Of a DNA stretch of 64,000 nt, positions 1 through 10,947 are shown one piece after another. The position numbers were made by a program, and so were the translations under genes. Position 1 is the stretch's first letter, and every line of letters begins with the position of its first letter. The stretch spans positions 362,016,267 to 362,080,266 of the forward strand of contig NC_053040.3 in the NCBI RefSeq assembly GCF_002575655.3, in the 5' to 3' direction. Source of the DNA: Aegilops tauschii subsp. strangulata (lineage: Eukaryota; Streptophyta; Magnoliopsida; Poales; Poaceae). Below the pieces are notes generated by a model. It was given only the letters and a program-made list of their open reading frames with translations. It had not been told where the DNA came from and did no database searches.

Positions 1-192
1 GGACTTCATTTGATATTGATTTCCTGCACTATAAAAAACATGGAAAAAACATCAACTGGAACTTGGCACTATGTCAATAGGTTAGTCCCAAAAATGACAT
101 AAAATGACTATAAAATGATTATAATACATCCAAGATAGATAATAAAATAGCATGGAACAATAAAAAATTATAGATACATTGTAGACGTATCA
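1..192 (-). mobile_element. LTR terminal fragment (Gypsy, minus orientation)
   Basis: These bases are the reverse complement of the first part of the LTR found at 3714-5280: the same tract about a lowered, AT-rich start, the CTATGTCAATAGG segment and the ACATCCAAGATAGATAATA segment. The terminus on this strand is GACGTATCA at 184-192, which is the LTR start TGATACGTC read from the other strand. The rest of the element lies left of the window. It sits just upstream of B3 gene A, so it probably removed or displaced the 5' part of that gene. Confidence 0.8.
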
Positions 193-299
193 AAGCTCAA
201 GAGGTAGCATCACATCAAGTAAATCTTATTGATTTACTGTCTAAATCTTATTGATTTAATGTCATGTTTTCTTACTTTTGTTGCAATTTTATGATGCAG

Positions 300-1378
300 G
301 TTTTGCCATGTGAAATTCGTCATAGAATAAACCGTTTGGTTTGCTCTATGATGGTTATTTTTGCAGGTTTCACTTCTTATGTCATGTCAGTAACGAAGGC
401 ATTGTCCATCACTTATATTACTGGACACAATTGGATCAGTCTGTTGTCTGAGTACAATCTGAAGTCCTATGATGAACTGCAGTTTGGTTTAACAAACACG
501 CCACAATTAGTCCTTCTCGCGTTTAAAAGAAATGAAGAATAAGACTGGGTTAAGGTCACGGAGCCTAGTCAAGTTAGAAAGCTGATCATAGCAGACCAGA
601 GACGATCGTTGTTGTCTGGCACATCGGTACCACCTTCAGCAACAGATCAAGCACTGACACCTTCTCCGACGGCACTTGCTCTAGCACTGACATCGACAGC
701 AACTCAGTCTGATCCACCTGAGGAATTGGCACCGACCACGTCAACGGATCAGGCTGATCTACCAGAGGATCGGGCATCGACACCGGCACCAGCTCCACAA
801 GGAGCACCATCTCCGGCAGCTGCAGTGGCACTACCAGTCACACCGGCATGGGAACCAGCAACGGCTCCGGCACCTGCACCAACACTGGAAATTGCGCTTG
901 CATCTACTCTAGCCCATGCAGCAGCAACGGAACTAGTAGTCGCACCAGCAACAGACTGGGCTGCAGTTCACACTACATATAAGTCCTTACAAAAACCGAT
1001 ATCTCCACCTTCTTGGTAAGCATTGGTCGCCCAAGTGCTTCGTTATTTTTTCTTTCCATGTTGTTTCACATGATTTACTGTGTTGATCTAACTGTTTGTG
1101 TATGTCTTCTTGTTTGCAAACAGAGAATTCCTAGAGCAACGAGGGAGTCGTTCAACAATCCGGGCGATCGTGGCCAAGATTCTCTTACCATGCGCAGCCT
1201 TGGTGTGAATGAACCTGCTCAATATAACATAAGTACAAAGGATGGTCGTATGATGATTGATGCTAAAGGATGGTCAAGGTTCAAATCTAAATCAAATCTT
1301 GCGGTAGGGGATGATGTCAAAATCGAACTTTCACGGCTTGGAGAGCTGGTCCAAATCAACTTTGAAATTCTTCACTAG
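300..1378 (+). pseudogene. REM-like B3-domain protein gene A, 5' truncated and lesioned
   Basis: Two incomplete B3 (plant DNA-binding) domains are separated by a Pro/Ala/Thr-rich linker. After a good acceptor (ATGATGCAG, ending at 299) the frame opens with VLPCEIRHRI. It reaches a B3 core with GHNWISLLSEYNLKSYDELQF (about 411-485). An in-frame TAA at 540-542 follows, and then the same frame stays open from 543 to 1018 (KVTEPSQVRKL, then the low-complexity linker). A donor GTAAG at 1016 and acceptor AACAG ending at 1123 lead to the second B3 half: RIPRATRESF, then KGWSRFKSKSNLAVGDDVKI, stop at 1376-1378. The exon before the intron ends with two spare bases while the next exon reads from its first base, so the phases disagree. 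B3/REM proteins normally regulate reproductive development, which is family knowledge. The stop, the phase clash and the missing 5' end make this a pseudogene or a damaged gene. Confidence 0.65.
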
Positions 1379-1989
1379 CGGCACGCAACTGCCGAACTGA
1401 TCTATCCTCCTAGAGATTTTGATGTAATAATATGGCATGGTGAAACAAGTGTCATGTGTGTATAAGTAGTACGACAGTATTATTTATCACGTAGGATATC
1501 GTGAAAGAATTGCAACTTTGATTGCTGGTTAGGAACTGTTGTTCGATTTCATTCTAACAGCTCCCGTGCTTTATTCGATTTTCTATATTCACCTTGCAAC
1601 AACATCTAAAACCAGCGTCGAACCGATCGCTTGCAATATGAAATGCACTAAGTTAGAACACATGGGCCCCCAAACATGCAGGCCCACCGGCCTGTGGCCC
1701 AAAGTCCAGAACCGTGAGCCTGTCTGAGTATTATATTCTCAGCTAAACCCCCATATTATGTTATATATATTCCGCTTGATTTTTCTTATGTATAAAGTTG
1801 TGATATAAAAGATTTTTATATTTTTACAGAGGGAGTATCTCTCTGTCAAAAATATATTTATGTGTAACTAGTTACTCCTGCCTTTCTACTTCCTTTCGCT
1901 GATATGTGGGGCATCCGGCAACGGGGTCCACGTGCCATGCACCAAATTAGAGTGCACAACTGCACGGTAGACTCACCCCGGTCGTAGCG
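1379..1989. other. 3' flank of gene A, no gene seen
   Basis: AT-rich 3' flank. At 1829-1842 it contains ACAGAGGGAGTA, which looks like one end of a Stowaway-type MITE whose other end I cannot place. Short open frames here show no recognisable protein. Confidence 0.4.
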
Positions 1990-3390
1990 TGATACGTCTC
2001 CGTCGTATCTACTTTTCCAAACACTTTTGCCCTTGTTTTGGACTCTAACTTGCATGATTTGAATGGAACTAACCCGGACTGACGCTGTTTTCAGCAGAAT
2101 TGCCATGGTGTTATTTATGTGCAGAAACAAAAGTTCTCGGAATGACCTGAAACTCCACGGAACTTATTTTTGGAAAATATTAAAAATACTGGAAGAAGAA
2201 TCCACGTCAGGGGGGCCACCACCTGTCCACAAGGGTGGGGGCGCGCCTACCCCCCTGGGCACGCCCCCTACCTCGTGGGCCCCCTATTGCTCCACCGACC
2301 TCAACTCCAACTCCATATATTCGTGTTCGGGGAGAAAAAAATCAGAGAGAAGGCTTCATGGCGTTTTACGATACGGAGCTGCCGCCAAGCCCTAAAACCT
2401 CTCGGGAGGGCTGATCTGGAGTCCGTTCGGGGCCCCGGAGAGGGGAATCCGTCGCCGTCGTCATCATCAACCATCCTCCATCACCAATTTCATGATGCTC
2501 ACCGCCGTGCGTGAGTAATTCCATCATAGGCTTGCTGGACGGTGATGGGTTAAATGAGATTTATCATGTAATCGAGTTAGTTTTGTTAGGGTTTGATCCC
2601 TAGTATCCACTATGTTCTGAGATTGATGTTGCTACTTTGCTATGCTTAATGCTTGTCACTAGGGCCCGAGTGCCATGATTTCATATCTGAACCTATTATG
2701 TTTCCATGAATATATGTGAGTTCTTGATCCTATCTTGCAAGTCTATAGTCACCTACTATGTGTTATGATCCGGCAACCCCGAAGTGACAATAATCGGGAC
2801 CACTCCCGGTGATGACCATAGTTTGAGGAGTTCATGTATTCACTATGTGTTAATGCTTTGGTCCGGTACTCTATTAAAAGGAGACCTTAATATCCCTTAG
2901 TTTCCATTAGGACCCCGCTGCCACGGGAGGGTAGGACAAGAGATGTCATGCAAGTTCTTTTCCATAAGCACGTATGAATATATTCAGAATACATGCCTAC
3001 ATTGCATTGATGAATTGGAGCTAGTTCTGTGTCACCCTATGTTATGACTGTTACATGATGAACCGCATCCGGCATAATTCTCCATCACCGATCCAATGCC
3101 TACGAGCTTTTCACATATTGTTCTTCGCTTATTTACTTTTCCGTTGCTACTGTTACAATCACTACAAAACCCAAAAATATTACTTTTGCTACCGTTACCG
3201 TTACTTCCATATTACTTTGCTACTAAACATTTTGCTGCAGATACTAAGTTATCCAGGTGTGGTTGAATTGACAACTCAGCTGCTAATACTTGAGAATATT
3301 CTTTGGCTCCCCTTGTGTTGAATCAATAAATTTGGGTTGAATACTCTACCCTCGAAAACTGTTGCGATCCCCTATACTTGTGGGTTATCA
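1990..3390 (+). mobile_element. Solo LTR (Gypsy type), 1401 bp, TSD TAGCG
   Basis: The block starts TGATACGTCTCCGTCG and ends GTGGGTTATCA, the TG...CA form of an LTR. It is flanked by a perfect 5-bp duplication, TAGCG at 1985-1989 and 3391-3395. No primer-binding site, coding region or second LTR accompanies it, so it is a solo LTR left by LTR-LTR recombination. A GC-rich block around 2218-2280 (GGGCACGCCCCC and its partner) precedes a TATA-like CATATATTC at about 2314. The same family begins again at 62691. Confidence 0.9.
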
Positions 3391-3395
3391 TAGCG

Positions 3396-3562
3396 CCATA
3401 GTAATGCCCAACGAGCCGTCAAATCACAAAAACCCCACCTTTCCAGCTTTAGCAGTAAGCTGGACGGATGAAGCAGCAATATTTCACTGGGCCTAAATCC
3501 CCTTCTCCCTCGTCTGGTTGTTGGGAGAAAACCCCCTCTCGGCGATTGCATAGGGTTTTCTC
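3396..3562 (+). promoter_or_regulatory. Probable upstream region and 5' leader of B3 gene B
   Basis: This short stretch between the solo LTR and the proposed ATG of gene B is host sequence: the solo LTR's target duplication rejoins across it. No clear TATA box is visible. The CT-rich stretch about 3490-3540 resembles a grass 5' leader. The assignment is inference from position only. Confidence 0.35.
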
Positions 3563-3713
3563 ATGGAGAACTAGGTACGAATTCTTCATCCATCCCCGAT
3601 AAATCCAAGTCCCTTGGTTGCAGGTAATCCTAGGATGGCAGCCACGCCATTGATGCGTTTTTCTTCCTACTAAATCTAGCGTGTTTCATTTGCAGTGCCC
3701 AAAGTGCAAGGAC
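3563..3713 (+). pseudogene. REM-like B3 gene B, 5' piece (exon 1, intron, start of exon 2)
   Basis: Proposed exon 1 is 3563-3574 (ATG GAG AAC TAG) followed by donor GTACGA at 3575. The intron ends with TTTCATTTGCAG at 3695. Exon 2 starts CPKCKD and is cut at 3713 by the retrotransposon. It resumes at 25055 after the duplicated AGGAC. A short Met-x-x-x-Cys-x-x-Cys start fits REM-type B3 proteins, which often open with a CxxC pair. The TAG in the fourth codon is either a nonsense mutation or a sign that the true start is elsewhere. Exon 1 is the weakest part of the model; the exon 2 split is strong. Confidence 0.55.
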
Positions 3714-5280
3714 TGATACATCTCCAACGTATCTATGATTTTTAATTGTTCCATGTTGTTATATTGTCAATCTTGGATGTTTTATAATCATTTTATAGTC
3801 ATTTTATATCATTTTTTGGTACTAACCTATTGACATAGTGCCAAGTGCCAGTTATTGTTTTCTGCATGTTTTTTACATCGCAGGAAATCAATATCAGACG
3901 GAGTCCAAATGCAACGAAACTTCACGGAGATTTTTTTGGACCAGAAGGAACATAATGAGCCCTGGCTGCGCCTTGGGGGTGCCCCGAGGGGGGCACAACC
4001 CACCAGGGCGCGCCAGGAGGCCCAGGCGTGCCCTGGTGGGTTGTGCCCACCTCGGGTGCCCCCCGGACCGCCTCTTTGCTCTATAAATACCCCAATATTC
4101 CCAAAACCCTAGGGGAGTCGACGAAATATTCATCCAGCCACCGGAGGGTCCAAAACCACCAGATCCAATCTAGACACCATCTCGGATGGGGTTCACCACC
4201 TCTATTGGTGCCTCTCCGATGATGCATGAGTAGTTCTTTGTAGACCTTCAGGTCCGTAGTTAGTAGCTAGATGGCTTCCTCTCTCTCACTGAATTCTCAA
4301 TACAATGGTCTCTTGGAGATCCATATGATGTAACTCTTTTGCGATGTGTTTGTTGGGATCGGATGAACTTTGACTTTATGATCAGTTATATCTTTTTATA
4401 TCCATGAAAGTTATTTGAGTTTCTTTGATCTCTTATAGCCTCGTATTTCTTCTCCGATATCTGGGTTTTATTTGGCCAACTTGATCTATTTATCTTGCAA
4501 TGGGAAGAGGTGCTTTGTAGTGAGTTCGATCTTACGGTGCTTGATCCCGGTGACAGAAAGGGAACCGACACGTATGTATCGTTGCTACTAAGGATAAAAC
4601 GATGGGGTCTATCTCTACATAGACAGATCTTGTCTACATCATGTCATCATTCTTATTGCATTACTCCATTTCTCCATGAACTTAATACACTAGATGCATG
4701 CTGGATAGTGGTCGATGTGTGGAGTAATAGTAGTAGATGCAGGAAGGAGTCGGTCTACTAATCTTGGACGTGATGCCTATATGATGATCATTGCCTGGAT
4801 ATCGTCATGATTATTTGAAGTTCTATCAATTGCCCAACAGTAATTTGTTCACCCATCGTTTGCTATTTTTCTCGAGAGAAGCCACTAGTGAAACCTACGC
4901 CCCCCGGATCTCTTTCTCATATATTTGCCTTTGCGATCTACTTTTCCTTCAGATTTATTTTCAGATCTATTAAACCAAAAATACAAAAATACTTTCCTGC
5001 ACTTTATTTTATTTGCGATCTATTTATTCCATCCATTACAACTTTTTCCCGTTTGCACGTCGTTTCTGGCGCCGTTACCCGAAAGGGATTGACAACCCTT
5101 TTAACACGTTGGGTTGTGAGGTGTTGTTATTTGTGTGCAGGGGCTTTTTATGTTGTGTTGCTTGGTTGTCCTACTGGTTCGATAACCTTGGTTTCATATC
5201 TGAGGGAAATACCTACCGCTGTTGTGCTGCATCATCCCTTCCTCTTTGGGGAAATACCGACGTAGCTAAAAGCGACATCT
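3714..5280 (+). repeat. 5' LTR of the non-autonomous Gypsy element
   Basis: Starts TGATACATCTCCAACG and ends near GCGACATC. Paired with the interrupted 3' LTR from 10058. It contains a core promoter and a GC-rich inverted block upstream of it (GGGCGCGCCAGGAGG against GGCGTGCCCTGG, 4008-4035). The CA end is mutated to CT or carries one extra base. Confidence 0.9.
4082..4089 (+). promoter_or_regulatory. LTR TATA box
   Basis: TATAAATA inside the 5' LTR, preceded by a GC-rich block. The same motif is at 10424-10431 in the 3' LTR. This is the expected position of the Pol II core promoter (U3/R boundary). Confidence 0.65.
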
Positions 5281-5291
5281 AAAGGAAATTT

Positions 5292-5310
5292 TGGCGCCGT
5301 TGTCGGGGAG
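5292..5310 (+). other. Primer-binding site (tRNA-Asp-like)
   Basis: TGGCGCCGTTGTCGGGGAG lies 11 bases after the 5' LTR. The form TGGCGCCGTTGCCGGGGA is complementary to the 3' end of plant tRNA-Asp. This copy differs by one C-to-T. Confidence 0.8.
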
Positions 5311-5498
5311 GATCTTCAACATATACCAGGTTCCTAATCACAACTCTCATCTCCTCGCAATTTACATTAATTGACATTTGCCTCTTATTTTCCTCTCCCC
5401 CACTTCACAAAAATTTGCCGTTTTATTCACCTCTCTTTTTCTCTTTGCCGTTTTCTTGTCGGATCTGTTTTTTACTGCAATCTTGTTGTGCAGTCATC

Positions 5499-7574
5499 AT
5501 GACTCAAGAGAACACCAAGTTATGTGATTTCTCAAATACCAACAACAATGATTTTATTGGCACTCCGATCGCTCCTCCCGCCACTAGTGCGGAGTCTTGT
5601 GATATTAATACTGCTTTGCTCTTGTTATGAAAGATTAATTTTCCTGTACTCCTAATGAGGATGCAGCGTCCCATCTTAATACCGTCATGGAATTATGCGA
5701 TATGCAAAAGAAAAAATATGTGGACAATGATGTGGTGAAGGTGAAATTATTTCCGTTTTCTTTGTGTGATTCTACAAAAATTTGGTTCTCTTCTTTGCCT
5801 CGCAATAGTATCGATTCTTGGAATATGTGCAAAGATGCTTTTATCACTAAGTATTTTCCGCCCGCAAAAATTATTTCCCTTAGAACCCAGATCATGAACT
5901 TCAAGCAACTTGAACATGAGCATGTTGCACAATCTTGGGAAAGGATAAAAATGATGCTAAGGAATTGCCCAACTCATGGGTTAAATATTTGGATGATCAT
6001 ACAAATTTTTATGCTGGGTTGAATTCTGTTTCTCTTAATCTTTTAGATTCCTCCGTGGGGGGTACTTTTATGGAAATTATTTTGGGTGAAGCCACCAAAT
6101 TGCTTGATAATATCATGGCAAATTATTCACAATGGCATACTGAAAGAGCTCGTACTAGTAAAAAAGTTAATTCGGTTGAAGAAATTTCTTCTTTGAGTGA
6201 AAAAGTTGATGCTCTTACGAAATTGGTTGCTAGTAAAAGTGCTCCTATTGATTTTAGTTATATGCCTTTGTCTACTTTGATTGAGCAAAATAGTGATGCC
6301 ATAGATGTGAATTTCATTTCTCGAAATAATTTTCATAACAATGCTTATAGAGGTAATTTTATTCCTAGGCCTTTTCCTAGTAATTCCTCTAATAATTATG
6401 GTAATTCCTATGGAAATCAATCTTATAATAATAATAGGAACACCTCTGATCTTGAGAATAATATTAAAGAATTTATCAACACGCAAAAAGTTTTCAACAC
6501 TTCCATAGAATAAAAGTTGAGTAAGATTGATGATTTGTCTAGAAGTGTTGATAGAATTGCTCATGATGTGGAAACTCAAGATGAAAATTTTTGTGCCTAA
6601 GGTTGATGAATCAATTAAAGCTTTTTATGTTTCTATGGATGAAAGTAAGAAAAGAACCGCTATGCTTAGAGCTAAAAGAGAATTTTTAGAAAAATCATTT
6701 TCTAGTGATTTCTTTTGTAAAAGTGATGAAGATCTTAATATGATTGGTGTTTCTTCTATTGATTCTTTGTTTAGTAAAGTTAAGATTGATGATAAAGAGA
6801 CTGGAGAAGAGTCAACTTTAGGTAGAAGGCATCCCAATATTTCGGAGGGTGAAAATCTTGTTGAGAAAATTGATAAAAGTGGGTTTGGAGAGGTCAAAAC
6901 TTTAACTAGTGATGGGCCCACTCTTTTGGATTACAAAGACTTTAATTATGATAGTTGCTCTTTGATTGATTGTATTTCTTTGTTGCAGGCCATGATAAAT
7001 TCACCCCATGCCTATGAAACAAAACAAAGCTTTTACTAAACATATTGTTAATGCTATGATGAAAGCTTTTGAAGAAAAATTGGAATTAGAAGTATCAATT
7101 CCTAGAAAATTGCATGATGAATGGGAACCTACTATCAAATTAAAGATTAAAAATTATGAGTGCTTTGCTTTTTGTGACTTGGGTGCTAGTGTTTCTATAA
7201 TTCTGAAATCTTTATGTGATGTGCTTGGTCTTACCGATATTGAATCATGTTCTTTAAATTTGCACTTGGCATATTCTACTATTAAAAAGCCTATGGGAAG
7301 AATTAATGATGTTCTTATTCTTTCAAATAGGAATTATGTGCCCATATATTTTATTGTTCTTGATATTGATTGCAATCCATCTTGTCTAATTATTCTTGGT
7401 AGACCGTTTTTACGCACTATCGGTGCCGTGATTGATCTGAAAGAAGGCAATATTAAGTTCCAATTTCCTTTGAGGAAGGGTATGGAACACTTTCCTAGAA
7501 CAAGAATTAAGCCACCTTATGAATCAATCATGAGGGCATCTTATGGATCTCGAACCAAAGATGACAATACTTAG
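5499..7574 (+). pseudogene. gag-aspartic protease region, frameshifted
   Basis: The reading starts ATGACTCAAGAG at 5499 and is broken by stops and frameshifts (about 5630, 5980, 6513 and 7010). The pieces are: a capsid-like Retrotrans_gag segment at 5740-6010 (KLFPFSLCDSTKIWF, SWERIKMMLRNCP); an Asn-rich stretch at 6300-6510; a Lys/Glu-rich spacer; and a retropepsin-like domain at 7080-7500 with the catalytic motif FCDLGASVSI near 7177 and the flap-end signature IILGRPFLRT near 7390. No polymerase follows. The catalytic Asp is kept in the protease of this copy, although the upstream frame is broken. It represents a gag-AP-only element class that depends on a partner for reverse transcription and integration. 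Confidence 0.85.
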
Positions 7575-10045
7575 ATCCTTGCTTTATGCCTAGCTAGGGG
7601 CGTAAAACTATAGCGCTTGTTGTTAGGCAACCCAATGAATAAAATTTATTTTTGCTTTTTGATTTCTGTTATTGAGTGTTTGCACAATTCTGTTAATGTT
7701 ATGATTGTGTCTTTGGTGTTTTAGTTAGTGTTTGTGCCAAGTAAAGCCTTTAGGATCTTCTTGGGTGATAGTTGTTTGATCTTGCTGAAAAACAGAAACT
7801 TATGCGCTCATGATAACAATTGTTAAAAATCACCAGAACATGATTAAATGCCAATTCTTTTTGCAGAAGATTAATTTACAAATTACCCAGGTCGTCCTAA
7901 TTTTTTCAGAATTTTTGGAGTTACAGAAGTATTTGAAATAGTCAGATTGCTACAGACTGTTCTGTTTTGACAGATTCTGTTTTCTTTGCGTTGTGTGCTT
8001 ATTTTGATGGCTCTATGGTTTTCTTTGATGAGTTTTTGCCATAGAAAAGTTGGAATACAGTAGATATAATGCAAAAACAAAATATGAATTGGTTTGATAC
8101 AGTACTTATAGTAGTGGTTTGCTTTCTTATACTAACGGATCTCACGAAGGTTTTGTTGAGTTTTGTGTGATTGAAGTTTTCAAGTTTTGGGTTATCTTAC
8201 GATGGATGAAGGAAGGATAGAAGAGTCTAAGCTTGGGGATGCCCCGGAATCCCAAGCTATTATTCAAAAATGAGCAACCAACTAAGCTTGGGGATGCCCC
8301 TGAGTGGCATCCCCTCTTTCTTCTAACGACCATCGGTATTTTACTCGAAGCTATATTTTTATTCGTCACATACTATGTGTTTTGCTTGGAGCGTCTTGTA
8401 TGATATGAGTCTTTGCTTGTTTTATTTTGTGTTTTAAGTCATCAATCCTTTCTGGACACACCTATTTGAGAGAGCCAAAATTATGTCCTGGCTTGTTAGA
8501 ATTGCTCTCTATGCTTCACTTAAATCTTTTATGAGCTATGGACTTGCTCTAATGATTCACTTATATCTTTTTTAGCACGGGGTGCTTAGTTATTTTTGAA
8601 GGAATGCTCTCTTGCTTCACTTAGATTTATTTGAGAGTTAATAAAAATTTCAAGAAATTCTCTCTTGCTTCACTTAAATTATTTTGAGAGAAAGAAAAAA
8701 ATGTATGCTCATGATCTTCACTTATATTTGTTTGAGCTTATGAAAAGCAACACATGAAAATTAGTCCCAAGGTGATAGATATACAAGAAGGATATAATAA
8801 AAACTTTCATGAAGATCATTGGACAAAATAAACTTGGTTCTTAGTAATAGTTTTGAGATATGATGATGTGATATGTGAGTTGTGTTGATGAGTAATTATA
8901 CTTTAGTAAGAATATTGGTGTTAAGGTTTGTGATTCCCTATGCAAGCATGAAAGTCAATAGTCATGCAATGAAATTATATCCTACTTATGGTGCATTATT
9001 CAGTGTTAATTATGCTTAAAGCTTGCTTATGAGATTATTCGTTTCTTGGTTGGTCGCTTCTCAATCTTTTGCTAGCCTTCATTTTGCACCAAGTATGATC
9101 TCTACTTGTGCATCCAAAATCCTTTAAACCAGTTTTGCCACATGAGTCCACTATATCTACCTATATGCGGTATTCTTTTGCCGTTCTAAGCAAATTTGCA
9201 TGTGCCATCTCTAATTTTCAAAATAAACTTCTCTTTTGTGTGTTTGTTTCGCTCGCGAAGCGGTGAGGGGTGGCTAATATTTTCCATGCTCGATGTGTTA
9301 TTCTCACGATGAGTGTTTATTCACTTGTCATTGCACGAGAGTAAGGCAAAGGTTTTAGGGATGCCCAGTCCCGAAATGCAAAAATGAATTTACTTTATGT
9401 TGTCAAATAATAAATTCCTAGGAAAGTGTTGGTATGGAGGGCAACCGTGGATACAGCTAGCCATGGAAAGTGAAAGTATGGTGGAAAAAGGAGTTTATTT
9501 TCTGTTTGGGAACCGCCTATGATATATCTAGCATGGAAAGTGTTGGGAATTCTAAGTCCTTTTCATTGGTGGGATGGACACACCTCCCAAAATGTTTTTA
9601 TCTCTAAATTTTTCGCTTTGACCTCTGGCACCTCTACAAATCCCTACTTCCCTCTGCGAAGGGCCTTTCTTTTACTTTATGCAATTTTTATTTTGAATTT
9701 GAGTCTCCATCTTCTCTTATAAAAGCACCAACTAGGAGGCAATATGATCATACTTGAGTATTGGGTGTAGCTAATGTTCGAGTGTGTTTCATGAATGGAT
9801 CAATGGTTGAGCATGATGGGCTAGGGATAACTTATTTTAGCGTTGATATTTTGAAAGACATGGTTGCTTGTTGATATGCTTGAGTATTTAAATTATCATG
9901 TCAAAACTAGACTATTGCTTTGAATCACATAAAAGTCCAAAGTCCATGCTATAAAGAAAATAATATGATATGACATGTTAGGCAGCATTCCAGATCAAAA
10001 ATTATGTTTTTATCACTTACCTACTCGAGGACGAGTAGGTGTTAA
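7575..10045 (+). other. Long non-coding 3' internal region of the Gypsy element
   Basis: There is no protein family here. Two extra copies of the polypurine-like motif AGCTTGGGGATGCCCC lie at about 8229 and 8285, both resembling the true tract next to the 3' LTR at 10044. A degenerate repeat of a TTGCTTCACTTAAAT unit occupies 8497-8760. Confidence 0.7.
8497..8760 (+). repeat. Degenerate tandem repeat, TTGCTTCACTTAAATT unit
   Basis: Four or five imperfect copies of a unit reading (T)CT(C)T-TGCTTCACTTA-AT-TTTGAG are spaced roughly 55-80 bases apart, within the non-coding part of the element. Function unknown. Confidence 0.6.
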
Positions 10046-10057
10046 GCTTGGGGATGC
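10044..10057 (+). other. Polypurine tract of the outer Gypsy element
   Basis: AAGCTTGGGGATGC directly precedes the 3' LTR start (TCATACGTCTCC at 10058, where the canonical TG has become TC). Expected priming site for plus-strand synthesis. Confidence 0.7.
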
Positions 10058-10947
10058 TCATACGTCTCCAACGTTTCTATAATTTTTTATTGTTCCATGC
10101 TGTTATATTATCAATCTTGGACGTTTCATAATCATTTTATAGTCATTTCACATCATTTTTTGGTACTAACCTATTGACATAGTGCCAAGTGCCAGTTGTT
10201 GTTTTCTGCATGTTTTTACATCACAGGAAATCAATATCAGACGGAGTCCAACGCAACAAAACTTCATGGAGATTTTTTTGGACCAGAAGGTACATAATGG
10301 GCCCTGGTTGCGCCTCAGGGGTGCCTCGAGGGGGGCACAACCCACCAGGGCGCGCCAGGAGGCCCAGGCGCGCCCTGGTGGGTTGTACCCACCTCGGGTG
10401 CCCCCCGGGCCGCCTCTTTGCTCTATAAATACCCCAATATTGCCAAAACCCTACGGGAGTCGACGAAATATTCATCCAGCCGCCACAGATTCCAGAACCA
10501 CCAGATCCAATCTAGACACCATCTCGGATGGCGTTCACCACCTCCATTGGTGCCTCTCCGATGATGCGTGAGTAGTTCTTTGTAGACCTTCGGGTCCGTA
10601 GTTAGTAGCTAGATGGCTTCTTCTCTCTCGCTGAATTTTCAATACAATTGTCTCTTGGAGATCCGTATGATGTAACTCTTTTGCGGTGTGTTTGTTGGGA
10701 TCTTATGAACTTTGAGTTTACGATCAGTTATATCTTTTTATATCCATGAAAGTTATTTGAGTTTCTTTGATCTCTTATATGCATGATATCTTATAGCCTC
10801 GTATTTCTTCTCCGATATTTGGGTTTTGTTTGGCCAACTTGATCTATTTATCTTGCAATGGGATGATGTGCTTTGTAGTGGGTTTGATCTTACGATGCTT
10901 GATCCCGGTGATAGAAGGGGAACCGACACGTATGTATCGTTGCTACT
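10058..10947 (+). repeat. 3' LTR of the outer element, piece 1
   Basis: Closely matches 3714 onward, including the TATA box at 10424. Interrupted at 10947 by the minus-strand Gypsy element. Confidence 0.9.
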
